From an uncultured Clostridia bacterium (GTDB lineage Bacteria; Bacillota; Clostridia; Oscillospirales; Ruminococcaceae): 64,000 nt of DNA. The position numbers and the translations under genes are program-made. The notes below the pieces were generated by a model. The model saw only the letters and a list, made by a program, of their open reading frames with translations. It ran no database searches and had not been told where the DNA came from. This document shows, piece by piece, positions 16,963-25,040 of this stretch. The number at the start of each line of letters is the position of its first letter. Position 1 is the stretch's first letter. Location: positions 1 to 64,000 of the forward strand of contig CANPYZ010000001.1 in the NCBI GenBank assembly GCA_947589035.1. Direction: 5' to 3'.

Positions 16963-17392
16963 GAGGAGTACCGAGTTTTCTTCGCATAATCAGCGTTGTG
17001 CCTGTTCCGGAAGTACTGCGCACATGAAGTGAATCAGTAAATTCCTGCATAATGGCAAACCCAAGTCCGGCACGTTCTTCTTCCGGTGCGGAAGTATACA
17101 AAGGAGTCATTGCTTTTTCAATGTCGGGAATGCCACAGCCTTTATCGCTGACCCGTATGTAAATTGTCCGTTCAGGGAGCATTCTTAAACAGAGACTGAC
17201 ATCACCGGAACAATTCCTGTAACCGTGAACAATGGCATTCGTCACGGCTTCTGAAATGACTGTTCTTAAATCGGCGAGTTCCTGTGCGGTGGGGTCGGAC
17301 GGAATCAGAAAAGCAGAAAGAGCAGCACGGGCTAAGGCTTCATTCTGTGAACGGGCAGGAAACGCACACCGAAATTCGTTTAAAAATTTCAT
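16949..17392 (-). CDS. spoIIAB: Anti-sigma F factor SpoIIAB
   Basis: 147 residues, GHKL-type serine kinase fold. It holds SigF inactive and phosphorylates SpoIIAA. The N-box E-A-V-T-N-A-I-V-H-G-Y and G boxes D-K-G-C-G-I-P-D-I and G-L-G-F-A-I-M form the ATP site. It overlaps spoIIAA by 4 bases (ATGA) and sigF by 14, so the three are translationally coupled. Confidence 0.95.
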   Translation of the reverse strand: MKFLNEFRCAFPARSQNEALARAALSAFLIPSDPTAQELADLRTVISEAVTNAIVHGYRNCSGDVSLCLRMLPERTIYIRVSDKGCGIPDIEKAMTPLYTSAPEEERAGLGFAIMQEFTDSLHVRSTSGTGTTLIMRRKLGTPHEQD

Positions 17393-17709
17393 GCATTCAC
17401 CCCCTCAGAAATTTTAGCAAGGCGTTCCATTCCGGCAAGGCGAAGAACACGGCTGATATACGGGGAAACGTTTTGAATGAACATTTCCGCCCCCATAGGC
17501 TGAATGAGTTTATATCTTCCCATAATTAACCCAATTCCGGAGCTGTCCATAAATGAAACATTCTGAAAATCTAAAATTAGTTTTTCAGGCATGTGGGCAT
17601 ATACAGCGGAATCAATTTCATTTCGCAGTAAAGCACTGCGATGGTGGTCAAGTTCTCCGTCAAGGAAAACGAGAAGTTGTGCATTATCCGTATTGTAATG
17701 AATCTTCAT
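17389..17709 (-). CDS. spoIIAA: Anti-sigma F factor antagonist SpoIIAA
   Basis: 106 residues, STAS domain. In its unphosphorylated form it displaces SigF from SpoIIAB. The phosphorylation site lies in M-D-S-S-G-I-G-L-I. The ribosome site is AAAGGA upstream of ATG 17709. A minus-strand TATAAT lies at 17751-17746 and an AGGATT, reminiscent of a SigH -35, at 17761-17756; neither forms a complete promoter I would trust. Confidence 0.94.
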   Translation of the reverse strand: MKIHYNTDNAQLLVFLDGELDHHRSALLRNEIDSAVYAHMPEKLILDFQNVSFMDSSGIGLIMGRYKLIQPMGAEMFIQNVSPYISRVLRLAGMERLAKISEGVNA

Positions 17710-17802
17710 GCGAAAAAGTCCTTTCTTCTGTATCTTTATATTTTGATTATAGCATAATCCTGATGTTGAAATTTGTCAGAAGAGGGAACGCATGAAAAAA
17801 AA

Positions 17803-17819
17803 CCGGAATTTATTTCCGG
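17803..17819. other. Short hairpin upstream of spoIIA
   Basis: Stem of CCGGAA (17803-17808) with TTCCGG (17814-17819), preceded by eight A and followed by CGTTTT. It could end transcription in either direction between tRNA-Thr and spoIIA. It is one of several hairpins built from the word TTCCGG. Confidence 0.5.
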
Positions 17820-17829
17820 CGTTTTGAGA

Positions 17830-17867
17830 AAATAAAAAGCAGGCATTTCCGAATAGAGAAATGCCTG
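17830..17867 (-). terminator. Terminator of tRNA-Thr
   Basis: A 10-base-pair stem (17867-17858 with 17849-17840) followed on the minus strand by GCTTTTTATTTT. Confidence 0.85.
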
Positions 17868-17882
17868 TTTTTCCAATTGAAT

Positions 17883-17958
17883 TGGAGCTGATGACCGGAT
17901 TTGAACCGGTGACCTACGCCTTACCAAGGCGTTGCGCTACCACCTGTGCCACATCAGC
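17883..17958 (-). tRNA. tRNA-Thr(GGT)
   Basis: A complete cloverleaf on the minus strand: acceptor stem GCTGATG/CATCAGC, anticodon loop TTGGTAA, giving anticodon GGT, T-loop G-G-T-T-C-A-A-A-T, and an encoded CCA end. It has its own promoter and terminator. Confidence 0.95.
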
Positions 17959-17983
17959 AGATATGTTTCTTACAACAGTAATT

Positions 17984-18012
17984 ATTATAACATATTCTGC
18001 ATCATTTGTCAA
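17984..18012 (-). promoter_or_regulatory. tRNA-Thr promoter
   Basis: Minus-strand TTGACA (18012-18007), 17 bases, TATAAT (17989-17984). Just upstream, an A/T-only 10-base-pair hairpin (18021-18030 with 18035-18044) may end the transcript of the 74-residue gene before it. Confidence 0.85.
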
Positions 18013-18047
18013 GGGGAATTACAAAAAAAATGAATTTTTTTTGTGAA

Positions 18048-18272
18048 TTATTTTATTAGTTCTCTTAATTTTTCAGCAAGTTCCAAATCTTCCTGAGTAA
18101 GGCGAATATTGGTAATGGCTTTCTGACCGTCGGCAGAAGTGACGCTGATTTCAATTAAGCTGTCTTCTTCTACATTTTGTCCGGCGTAATGGAAAAATTG
18201 TAAAAATTTCGGGTGACGTTCCTGAAATCCTTCCAACAGGGGCTTAATTTGCATTAAGGCGAGTGGATTCAT
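18048..18272 (-). CDS. Small conserved-looking protein, unknown
   Basis: 74 residues; no family recognised. It is soluble and acidic, with a central stretch that should form beta strands (E-I-S-V-T-S-A-D-G) and a C-terminal helix (Q-E-D-L-E-L-A-E-K-L-R-E-L-I-K). The ribosome site AAAGGAG stands 7-8 bases before ATG 18272, and the codon pattern matches neighbouring genes, so it is probably real. It stands alone between divergent pyk and tRNA-Thr. Confidence 0.7.
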   Translation of the reverse strand: MNPLALMQIKPLLEGFQERHPKFLQFFHYAGQNVEEDSLIEISVTSADGQKAITNIRLTQEDLELAEKLRELIK

Positions 18273-18381
18273 GAATTGTACATCTCCTTTCGGAATTAAG
18301 ATACTATTAGTATAGCATATTTCTGAAAAAAATGCAAGAGCATTTTGAATAGAAAATTTACAGAAAATTCAGGAAATCAAC

Positions 18382-18410
18382 TTGTAATTTCTGTGCAGAT
18401 ATGGTAAAAT
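18382..18410 (+). promoter_or_regulatory. pyk promoter
   Basis: TTGTAA (18382-18387), 17 bases, TAAAAT (18405-18410). Confidence 0.7.
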
Positions 18411-18443
18411 AGAGATAGTATTTTTGGAATGGAGCGGTGAAAA

Positions 18444-19865
18444 ATGAACAGAAAAACCAAAATTGTCTGTACCATAGGACCGGCAACAGATGAACCGGAA
18501 ATTCTGCGGAAAATGATGTTAGCCGGAATGAATGTAGCGAGGTTTAACTTTTCGCATGGGGATTACGGCACACATCAGAAACGGTTTGAACAGATTGTGC
18601 AGTTAAGGGAAGAATTGCATTTACCGATTGCCACGATGCTTGACACGAAAGGACCGGAAGTCCGGCTTAGAAAATTCGTTGATGACAAGCCAGTGGAAAT
18701 TTATGACGGGGATATGTATACTTTAACCATTAATGACGTTCCCTGCACGAATGAAATTGGCAGTGTAACTTTTCGAAATCTTCCGCAAGATGTCAGCGTA
18801 AACACAAGAATTTTAATTAATGACGGAGTCATTGAACTTTTAGCGGAAAAAATTACCCGAACGGACGTGATTTGTCGGGTAATCCACGGGGGCGTGCTGT
18901 CGAATAATAAAGGCATTAACGTCCCGGGAGTAAGGCTTTCCATGCCTTATTTAAGCGATGCGGATATGAACGATTTAGAATTTGGTGCGAAAATGGGATA
19001 TGATTTCATTGCGGCGAGTTTTGTTCGTTCGGCGGCAGATATTAATTATTTACGGCGTTTCACGGAAAGTTTAGGCTGGTTTGATGTGCGGATTATTGCG
19101 AAAATTGAAAATTTAGACGGCGTGAACAACATTGATGAAATTCTTGAAGCGGCAGACGGAATAATGGTAGCCCGTGGCGATATGGGGGTTGAAATTCCGT
19201 TTGAACAAATTCCGGCAATTCAGAAACAGTTAATTCAGAAAGGCTACAACGCCGGAAAGCAAGTGATTACTGCAACACAAATGTTAGAATCGATGATTAA
19301 CAATCCACGTCCGACACGTGCGGAAATTACTGACGTAGCGAATGCAATTTATGACGGAACGAGTGCCATTATGCTATCCGGAGAAACGGCAGCAGGGCAA
19401 TTTCCTGTGGAAGTCGTGCAGACAATGGATTTAATCGCTTCCACAACAGAAGGAAATATTGATTACAAGCATGAATTTGCCTCCCGAAAAGAAAACGACA
19501 ATGTTTCCATTGATGAAGGAATAGCCCATGCAGCAGTGACAACAGCGCATGATTTGAATGCTGATGCAATTATTGCCGTGACGAAACGAGGGAAAACCGC
19601 AAGGCTAATTTCTAAATTCCGTCCGGCAGTGCAAATTTTAGGCTGTACAACAGACGAACAGAACCAGCGGAAAATGAATTTAAGCTGGGGCGTTACGCCA
19701 TATATTATTGATGAAGAAGATAATACTGACACACTTTTTGCGAAAGCGGTTGCAGCAGCGAAAGAACTCGGCTATGTCAAAGAAGGCGATTTAGTCGTGA
19801 TTACAGCAGGCGTGCCGTTAGGCATTTCAGGAATGACTAATTTAATGAAAGTTGAACGAGTTTGA
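18444..19865 (+). CDS. pyk: Pyruvate kinase
   Basis: 473 residues. It converts phosphoenolpyruvate and ADP to pyruvate and ATP. Conserved sites are F-N-F-S-H-G, M-V-A-R-G-D-M-G-V-E and T-A-T-Q-M-L-E-S-M. It lacks the extra C-terminal PEP-utiliser-like domain found in many Bacillus-type enzymes. GGAG precedes ATG 18444. Monocistronic, with a bidirectional terminator. Confidence 0.96.
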   Translation: MNRKTKIVCTIGPATDEPEILRKMMLAGMNVARFNFSHGDYGTHQKRFEQIVQLREELHLPIATMLDTKGPEVRLRKFVDDKPVEIYDGDMYTLTINDVPCTNEIGSVTFRNLPQDVSVNTRILINDGVIELLAEKITRTDVICRVIHGGVLSNNKGINVPGVRLSMPYLSDADMNDLEFGAKMGYDFIAASFVRSAADINYLRRFTESLGWFDVRIIAKIENLDGVNNIDEILEAADGIMVARGDMGVEIPFEQIPAIQKQLIQKGYNAGKQVITATQMLESMINNPRPTRAEITDVANAIYDGTSAIMLSGETAAGQFPVEVVQTMDLIASTTEGNIDYKHEFASRKENDNVSIDEGIAHAAVTTAHDLNADAIIAVTKRGKTARLISKFRPAVQILGCTTDEQNQRKMNLSWGVTPYIIDEEDNTDTLFAKAVAAAKELGYVKEGDLVVITAGVPLGISGMTNLMKVERV

Positions 19866-19866
19866 A

Positions 19867-19898
19867 AAAAGCCCTGATGCAGTCACATCAGGGCTTAA
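19867..19898. terminator. Bidirectional terminator, pyk / ispH-S1
   Basis: A 9-base-pair stem (19871-19879 with 19886-19894) flanked by A-run and T-rich sequence, so it can serve both converging genes. Confidence 0.85.
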
Positions 19899-19901
19899 AT
19901 T

Positions 19902-21857
19902 TTATTCTTCGCCGGAATCCTTTTCAGCTTCTTTAATAGAAATAGAAATCCGTTTATTTTCGGTATCAATACCAATGATTTTCACTTTCACCACGTCACC
20001 AACGGAAACAACGTCTCTGACATTTTCCACACGGCGGTTAGCGAGTTGGGAAATATGAATTAAACCGTCAATTCCTTCCGCAATCTGTGCGAATGCACCG
20101 AAAGAAACAATGGAAACGATTTTCGCTGTAACAATTTCGCCTACGTGATGTTCAGCCTTGAATTTTTCCCACGGATTATCTTCAGTTCTCTTGTAACCAA
20201 GGGAAATGCGCTGTTTTTCGGGGTCAAGGTCTTTAATGTACACTTTCAGCATGTCACCAACGGAAACAACCTGACTTGGGTGTTTAATTCTGTTCCAGGA
20301 CAGTTCAGAAATATGCACCATACCGTCAATTCCGCCTAAGTCCACGAATGCGCCGTAGCTGGTTAAAGATTTTACTTCACCTTCATATTCTTTTCCGATT
20401 TCGGCAGTTTCCCAGAAAGCAGCCTTAGCGGCTTCTCTTTCCTGACGGGCAACGGCACGAATGGAACCAACAGCACTTTTCTTTCTTTCGGGGGCTTCCA
20501 GAATCACGAATTTTACGGTTTGCCCTTTCAGTTCTTCAAGGGTAGATTCACGGGGCAAGCCTGTTTGTGATGCCGGAATAAATATGCGAACGCCTTCGTA
20601 ATAAACATTTACGCCGCCTTTCACAATCGTATTAACAACAGCTTCCAGAATTGCATTTTCTTCTTTTGCCTTGATGACTTTTTCAATTCCAGCCTGTTCA
20701 TCAACTTTTCTTTTGGAAAGAGCAGCCATGCCTTCCTGGTCGCTAACTTTAATGACAATTAAGTCGAGTTCATCGCCGACTTTTACAATGTCAGCGGGTT
20801 TTTTGGTTGGGTCGTTAGTCAGTTCATTTGCTGAAACGGAACCAGTCTGTTTTGCGCCGAGGTCAACAATGACTTCGCTATTATTAACAGACATGACATA
20901 GCCTTTCACTTTATCGCCACTTCTTAATTTTTTGCCGAAATCATCGTTTTCTATTGCCTGAGCAAAATCAATGTCTTTTTCAGCATCTTTTTCCGTTTCC
21001 GGAATTTTGTTCAGATTTTCTTCCATGGTAAAAATTACCTCCTTAATAATATGTGCCGGTGTGGAAGCACCAGCAGTGATGCCGATTGTTTCAGCACCAG
21101 ACAGGTCTAAAGTGTCAAGCTCGTCCGCATTTTCAATATGATAGCTTTTACAGTATTTCCGGCTGATGTCGAAAAGTTTCACTGTATTGGAACTATGTTT
21201 TCCGCCGACAACAATCATGCAATCTGACTTTGAAGCGAGGGCAGCTGCATCGGACTGCCGCTGTTCAGTTGCACTGCAAATTGTTTCATAAATAGTAATA
21301 GGCAAATGTTCGGGAAGGACTTTCAGACACTTCCGCCACTTGTTAATATTATACGTTGTTTGGGAAACAATTGCAAGTGTTTTTGGAAAGTTTTTTTCCA
21401 GTTTCTGAAAAAAGTCTTTTAGCACAATTTCGTCTTTGAAAACAAAATAATTTTGTTGACAATGACCAATAATACCCTGTACTTCCGGGTGTGTTTCATC
21501 ACCGGCAATGAGAATAAAGCTGCCTTGTGCTGTTTCTTTAGCGACAATCTGGTGAATCCGTTTCACGAAAGGACAAGTTGCATCAATGACAGGATTTCCA
21601 AGGGCTTGAATCTGGTCATAGACTTTTTTTCCGACACCATGCGACCGAATGACCACATATTCGCCGGGGGAAAGTTCGGAAACGTCCTGAATGACACGAA
21701 CACCTTTTGCTTTCATTTCGTTGACGACATCTGAATTATGAATAATTTCGCCTAAAGTAGCCACGGTTTTATGCTGTTCGAGGGCTTGATTAAGCATATT
21801 CACAGCCCGTTTGACCCCGAAACAGAAACCGGCAGATTGAGCAACGTGAATAGTCAA
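19902..21857 (-). CDS. ispH: Fused 4-hydroxy-3-methylbut-2-enyl diphosphate reductase / ribosomal protein S1
   Basis: 651 residues. The N-terminal 280 are IspH, the last enzyme of the MEP isoprenoid pathway, with its three Fe-S cysteines (C12 in F-C-F-G-V-K-R, C95 in D-A-T-C-P-F, and I-C-S-A-T). The rest holds four S1 RNA-binding domains, the last two (G-A-F-V-D-L-G, G-A-F-A-Q-I) closest to consensus. This fusion is known in clostridia. I chose TTG 21857: it starts M-T-I-H-V-A-Q with AGGCGG upstream. An earlier in-frame TTG at 21929 is the first triplet of the -35 box and cannot be in the mRNA. Confidence 0.93.
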   Translation of the reverse strand: MTIHVAQSAGFCFGVKRAVNMLNQALEQHKTVATLGEIIHNSDVVNEMKAKGVRVIQDVSELSPGEYVVIRSHGVGKKVYDQIQALGNPVIDATCPFVKRIHQIVAKETAQGSFILIAGDETHPEVQGIIGHCQQNYFVFKDEIVLKDFFQKLEKNFPKTLAIVSQTTYNINKWRKCLKVLPEHLPITIYETICSATEQRQSDAAALASKSDCMIVVGGKHSSNTVKLFDISRKYCKSYHIENADELDTLDLSGAETIGITAGASTPAHIIKEVIFTMEENLNKIPETEKDAEKDIDFAQAIENDDFGKKLRSGDKVKGYVMSVNNSEVIVDLGAKQTGSVSANELTNDPTKKPADIVKVGDELDLIVIKVSDQEGMAALSKRKVDEQAGIEKVIKAKEENAILEAVVNTIVKGGVNVYYEGVRIFIPASQTGLPRESTLEELKGQTVKFVILEAPERKKSAVGSIRAVARQEREAAKAAFWETAEIGKEYEGEVKSLTSYGAFVDLGGIDGMVHISELSWNRIKHPSQVVSVGDMLKVYIKDLDPEKQRISLGYKRTEDNPWEKFKAEHHVGEIVTAKIVSIVSFGAFAQIAEGIDGLIHISQLANRRVENVRDVVSVGDVVKVKIIGIDTENKRISISIKEAEKDSGEE

Positions 21858-21900
21858 AGAAACCGCCTGCTTTCTTCTCAAAAATGATGAATCATAGTTT

Positions 21901-21929
21901 ATTATAGCATATTTTTTCGGGTTTGTCAA
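21901..21929 (-). promoter_or_regulatory. ispH-S1 promoter
   Basis: Minus-strand TTGACA (21929-21924), 17 bases, TATAAT (21906-21901); both perfect. It decides the start codon of ispH. Confidence 0.9.
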
Positions 21930-21962
21930 GTGCTAATGAAAAATTTTTCTGTTTTAATGATG

Positions 21963-21991
21963 TTGACATTTTGAAAAAAATATGTTATAAT
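21963..21991 (+). promoter_or_regulatory. Promoter of the small lipoprotein
   Basis: TTGACA (21963-21968), 17 bases, TATAAT (21986-21991); both perfect. Confidence 0.9.
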
Positions 21992-22037
21992 TTCGAAAGA
22001 GTGAGACAATTGTCAAAACAAGAAAGGAAATTAGTTT

Positions 22038-22274
22038 ATGCGGAAAAAAATTTTATTTTTTGTGGGAATAGTATTGATGAGTGTTGCAGTTTGTGTTTCC
22101 GCTTGCGGAAAAGAAGAAACGACTTCCGTTCCGGAAGAGAATGCACCGAATGCGGAATTTGCCGATGCGCCGGAAACAGCCCCTGTCATTATTGAACCGG
22201 ACAGCGCACCGGAAGAAGAAACATCAACGGAAATTTACAACGATGCGCCGGAAGTCATGCCGGAAATGTCATGA
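22038..22274 (+). CDS. Small acidic lipoprotein
   Basis: 78 residues. The signal peptide ends in lipobox V-S-A-C with lipidated C23. The mature part is only 56 residues, rich in Glu, Pro, Ala and Thr, with no fold or motif I recognise; it is probably disordered at the cell surface. AAAGGAAA precedes ATG 22038, and a perfect promoter drives it. It converges on plsC, the stop codons being one base apart. Confidence 0.8.
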   Translation: MRKKILFFVGIVLMSVAVCVSACGKEETTSVPEENAPNAEFADAPETAPVIIEPDSAPEEETSTEIYNDAPEVMPEMS

Positions 22275-22275
22275 A

Positions 22276-22896
22276 TTATTCCGGTTCGTCCACGAGTGCG
22301 TGAATACTGTCCATAATTGGCGGCATAATTTCTGTCCGGAGGGTTTTCAGTAATTCCCTTTCGGACAGATTTTCTGTTGAAGGGAGAGAATCCGCCGGAA
22401 TAGGTTTTCCGACACGGACGATAATTTTACTGCGGAAGTGCAATTTTTCGCCGGAAAAATTAATGCCAACGGGAATAATATCTGTATGCACACGGGCGGC
22501 AACTAAAGCAACACCGGATTTTCCTTTTCCGACACGTCCGGTTTTACTGCGTGTGCCTTCTGGGAAAATAAGTAAATTTTTCCCGTTGCGAATATAATTA
22601 GAAGAAGTTTCAATGACGGACATATCCCCTGAACCACGTTCCACAGGGAAAGCCCCGAGCCAGCGAATCAGCCAGGCGAAAGCCTTATTCCCTTCGAAAA
22701 GTTCTTTTTTCGCCATGAAACCGAATCTTCCATAACCGGCAAGGGCAACCAGAACGGGGTCAAGATAACTCCGATGATTGGAAACGAAAATGTAAGGCTT
22801 TCCTTTCTGGATATACTGACGATTTTCGAATTTTAAATTATACCATAAATGCAGAACACCTCTGGTAACAAGCATAGCAAATGTATAAATCATCAT
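22276..22896 (-). CDS. plsC: 1-acyl-sn-glycerol-3-phosphate acyltransferase
   Basis: 206 residues. It makes phosphatidate from lysophosphatidate, the step after PlsY. The catalytic H-x4-D motif is N-H-R-S-Y-L-D, the substrate motif F-P-E-G-T-R-S. An N-terminal hydrophobic helix anchors it in the membrane. ATG 22896 has GAGG 6-7 bases upstream; the reading frame extends to 22911 but that overlaps cmk. The cmk-plsC order is common in Firmicutes. Confidence 0.93.
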   Translation of the reverse strand: MMIYTFAMLVTRGVLHLWYNLKFENRQYIQKGKPYIFVSNHRSYLDPVLVALAGYGRFGFMAKKELFEGNKAFAWLIRWLGAFPVERGSGDMSVIETSSNYIRNGKNLLIFPEGTRSKTGRVGKGKSGVALVAARVHTDIIPVGINFSGEKLHFRSKIIVRVGKPIPADSLPSTENLSERELLKTLRTEIMPPIMDSIHALVDEPE

Positions 22897-22903
22897 GCAG
22901 ACC

Positions 22904-23569
22904 TCAATCAAGTTTTTCTTTAATTAAGCGAGTAATTGTTTCCACCACTAAATGAAATCCTAAATCAGAAGAATCAATAACAACTGCATCTTCTGCCTGA
23001 CGGAGCGGAGCAGTTTCACGGTGCATATCGTTTTCATCACGCTGGAGAATATCTTTGAGAATTTCTTCATAAGAAGGGCAATCCGGTTTTTCTCTTAATT
23101 CTAAATATCTTCTGGAAGCACGTTCTTCAGCGGAAGCCGTGAGGAAAATTTTCAAATCAGCGGAAGGAAGAATGACTGTGCCGATGTCCCTGCCGTCCAT
23201 AATAATATTATTTTCGGAGGCAATTTTTTTCTGTAAATCGAGAAGATGCGCACGGACTTCCGGAATAGCGGAAACAGCAGAAGCCGCCATGGAAACTTCC
23301 GGACTGCGGATATAATCAGTAACATCTTCCCCGCAAAGTAAAACTCTTTGCACGCCGCCGATGAATTTTAATTCAATGTGAATTTCGGGAAGATGTGAAA
23401 TCATTTGTTCAGGGGAAATGCAGTCATGACGGAGGGCATATAAACCAATTGCCCGATACATTGCGCCCGTGTCAACGTGAATAAAACCGAGTTCTTCAGC
23501 GACAGCTTTAGAAATGCTGCTTTTTCCGGCACCGCTCGGACCGTCAATAGCAATATTAATTGTTTTCAT
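22904..23569 (-). CDS. cmk: Cytidylate kinase
   Basis: 221 residues. It phosphorylates CMP and dCMP. P-loop D-G-P-S-G-A-G-K-S-S at residues 9-18, then the NMP-binding region with V-D-T-G-A-M-Y-R-A and the D-G-R-D-I-G-T motif. Translated ahead of plsC in the same minus-strand unit. In clostridia cmk is often followed by ispH-S1; here ispH-S1 is nearby but separate. Confidence 0.96.
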   Translation of the reverse strand: MKTINIAIDGPSGAGKSSISKAVAEELGFIHVDTGAMYRAIGLYALRHDCISPEQMISHLPEIHIELKFIGGVQRVLLCGEDVTDYIRSPEVSMAASAVSAIPEVRAHLLDLQKKIASENNIIMDGRDIGTVILPSADLKIFLTASAEERASRRYLELREKPDCPSYEEILKDILQRDENDMHRETAPLRQAEDAVVIDSSDLGFHLVVETITRLIKEKLD

Positions 23570-23610
23570 AAAATTAAATCATACTCCTTGTGGATTAAAT
23601 AATTTGCATA

Positions 23611-24819
23611 TTAAAAATTCATGGCGGCAAGATACCCTGTTGAAAAGGCAATCTGCAAATTAAAACCGCCCGTGTAACCGTCCACGTCTAAAATTTCCCC
23701 TGCGAAATATAAATGAGAACATAAACGGGATTCCATTGTTTTCGGGTTGACTTCCTGACAGGAAACGCCCCCACGAGTAATAATGCCTTCTGCCATTGGT
23801 CGTTTTCCCTTAATCGTGAAAGAAAAATCTTTTAATTCTTTCCCTATGCGCATTCGTTGGGATTTCGTTAAGCTGTGATTTTTCAGATAAGGGGAAAGCC
23901 CGCACCTGCCAAGCAGTGAAGGAACCATATTCGCCGGAACAAGTTTTCTGCATAAATGGGAAACTTGCTGATTAGGAATAGCGGAAATTTCCCTTTTCAG
24001 GCGTAAATCAAGCTGTTCCGGAGTGAGTGCCGGCTTAAGGTCAATGTGAATGCTGCATTGTTCCTGTTCAGGAAGATGTGCCGACGCACTCAGCACTAAA
24101 GGACCGGAAACGCCAAAATGCGTGAAAAGCATTTCTCCTAATTCTTCAAAAAGAATTTTCTTTCCGGCGTGCAGGGAAAGACGGACATTTTTCAGAGAAA
24201 TGCCCATCATTTCAGCGCAATCCCGTTCGAGTGTTTCAAGCGGAACGAGGGAAGGACTTAATTTTGTAATGGAATGCCCTGCTTGCTGTGCAAGGGCGTA
24301 GCCGTCACCAGTTGAACCCGTTGCCGGATAAGTCGCACCGCCGGAAGCTAAAAGAATTTTATCAGCGGAATAGAATGCTTTTTCGCCCTGAACGCCTTTG
24401 CAAATATGATTTTCAATCAGTAAAGAACAAGCCTTATCCTGAATAATTTTCACATTTTGCAATTTCAGCTGTTCAGAAAAAGTTTCCACAATTTCAGCGG
24501 CTTGGTCACTAACGGGGAAAACTCTGTTTCCTCGTTCAACTTTCAGCGCAACACCGACATTTTCGAAATATTGCATAACGTCTTTCGGCTGACAGACGGA
24601 AAACGCACTGTATAAAAATTTACTATTACGGGGAATGTGGTTCATTAAAGTTTCTTTATCACAATCATTTGTTAAATTACATCTGCCTTTTCCGGTAATG
24701 CGTAATTTTCTGCCGATATGGGAATTTTTTTCCAGAATCCGCACATGATGCCCGAAAGCAGCAGCATGAACAGCGCAATAGCACCCTGCGGCACCGCCGC
24801 CAATAATCAGCACATTCAT
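23611..24819 (-). CDS. NAD(P)/FAD-dependent oxidoreductase, BaiN/YhiN (HI0933) family
   Basis: 402 residues. A flavoprotein with the N-terminal dinucleotide-binding motif G-G-G-A-A-G-C, then the family signature G-K-G-R-C-N-L-T-N and a C-terminal G-G-F-N-L-Q-I-A-F-S-T-G. Members are poorly characterised; one reduces bile-acid intermediates, but the role here is open. ATG 24819 has AAAGGAAA upstream and overlaps the DUF3006 gene by 4 bases. Confidence 0.9.
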   Translation of the reverse strand: MNVLIIGGGAAGCYCAVHAAAFGHHVRILEKNSHIGRKLRITGKGRCNLTNDCDKETLMNHIPRNSKFLYSAFSVCQPKDVMQYFENVGVALKVERGNRVFPVSDQAAEIVETFSEQLKLQNVKIIQDKACSLLIENHICKGVQGEKAFYSADKILLASGGATYPATGSTGDGYALAQQAGHSITKLSPSLVPLETLERDCAEMMGISLKNVRLSLHAGKKILFEELGEMLFTHFGVSGPLVLSASAHLPEQEQCSIHIDLKPALTPEQLDLRLKREISAIPNQQVSHLCRKLVPANMVPSLLGRCGLSPYLKNHSLTKSQRMRIGKELKDFSFTIKGKRPMAEGIITRGGVSCQEVNPKTMESRLCSHLYFAGEILDVDGYTGGFNLQIAFSTGYLAAMNF

Positions 24820-25034
24820 GAAGAATTTCCTTTCAGTAAATTTTTCCGGCGTTGGGCGAGAAGTTGTTTCCGGAAATTGGTTTGTTCCTGTAAAATATGC
24901 CATTCGCCGGAAAATTCCAGTAAATCGCCTTCTTTGACATTCGGCGGAAGGGAATCTTTCCGCACGTGAATCCATTGTGAATTTTGTTCCAGTATAGCAT
25001 ATTCCCCTTCGAAACGGTCAACACTGTAAATCAT
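24816..25034 (-). CDS. DUF3006 family protein
   Basis: 72 residues. A small SH3-like beta protein of the DUF3006 type: I-Y-S-V-D-R-F-E-G-E-Y-A-I-L-E, then the L-P-P-N-V-K-E-G-D-L-L motif. DUF3006 genes regularly lie beside a ComEC-like metallo-beta-lactamase gene, as here, which supports the call. Function unknown. It ends in ATGA overlap with the flavoprotein gene and starts 6 bases after the lactamase-fold gene. Confidence 0.82.
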   Translation of the reverse strand: MIYSVDRFEGEYAILEQNSQWIHVRKDSLPPNVKEGDLLEFSGEWHILQEQTNFRKQLLAQRRKNLLKGNSS

Positions 25035-25040
25035 GCAATT

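Noticed and set aside
17746-17761. SigH-type promoter before spoIIA
   Set aside because: AGGATT is present but no GAAT-like -10 follows at the right distance; a TATAAT has no matching -35.
17736-17927. Minus-strand open frame of 63 codons
   Set aside because: It runs through tRNA-Thr and its terminator; no real gene.
21858-21929. Longer N terminus for IspH-S1
   Set aside because: The extra codons lie in the promoter, from the -35 box to beyond the -10.
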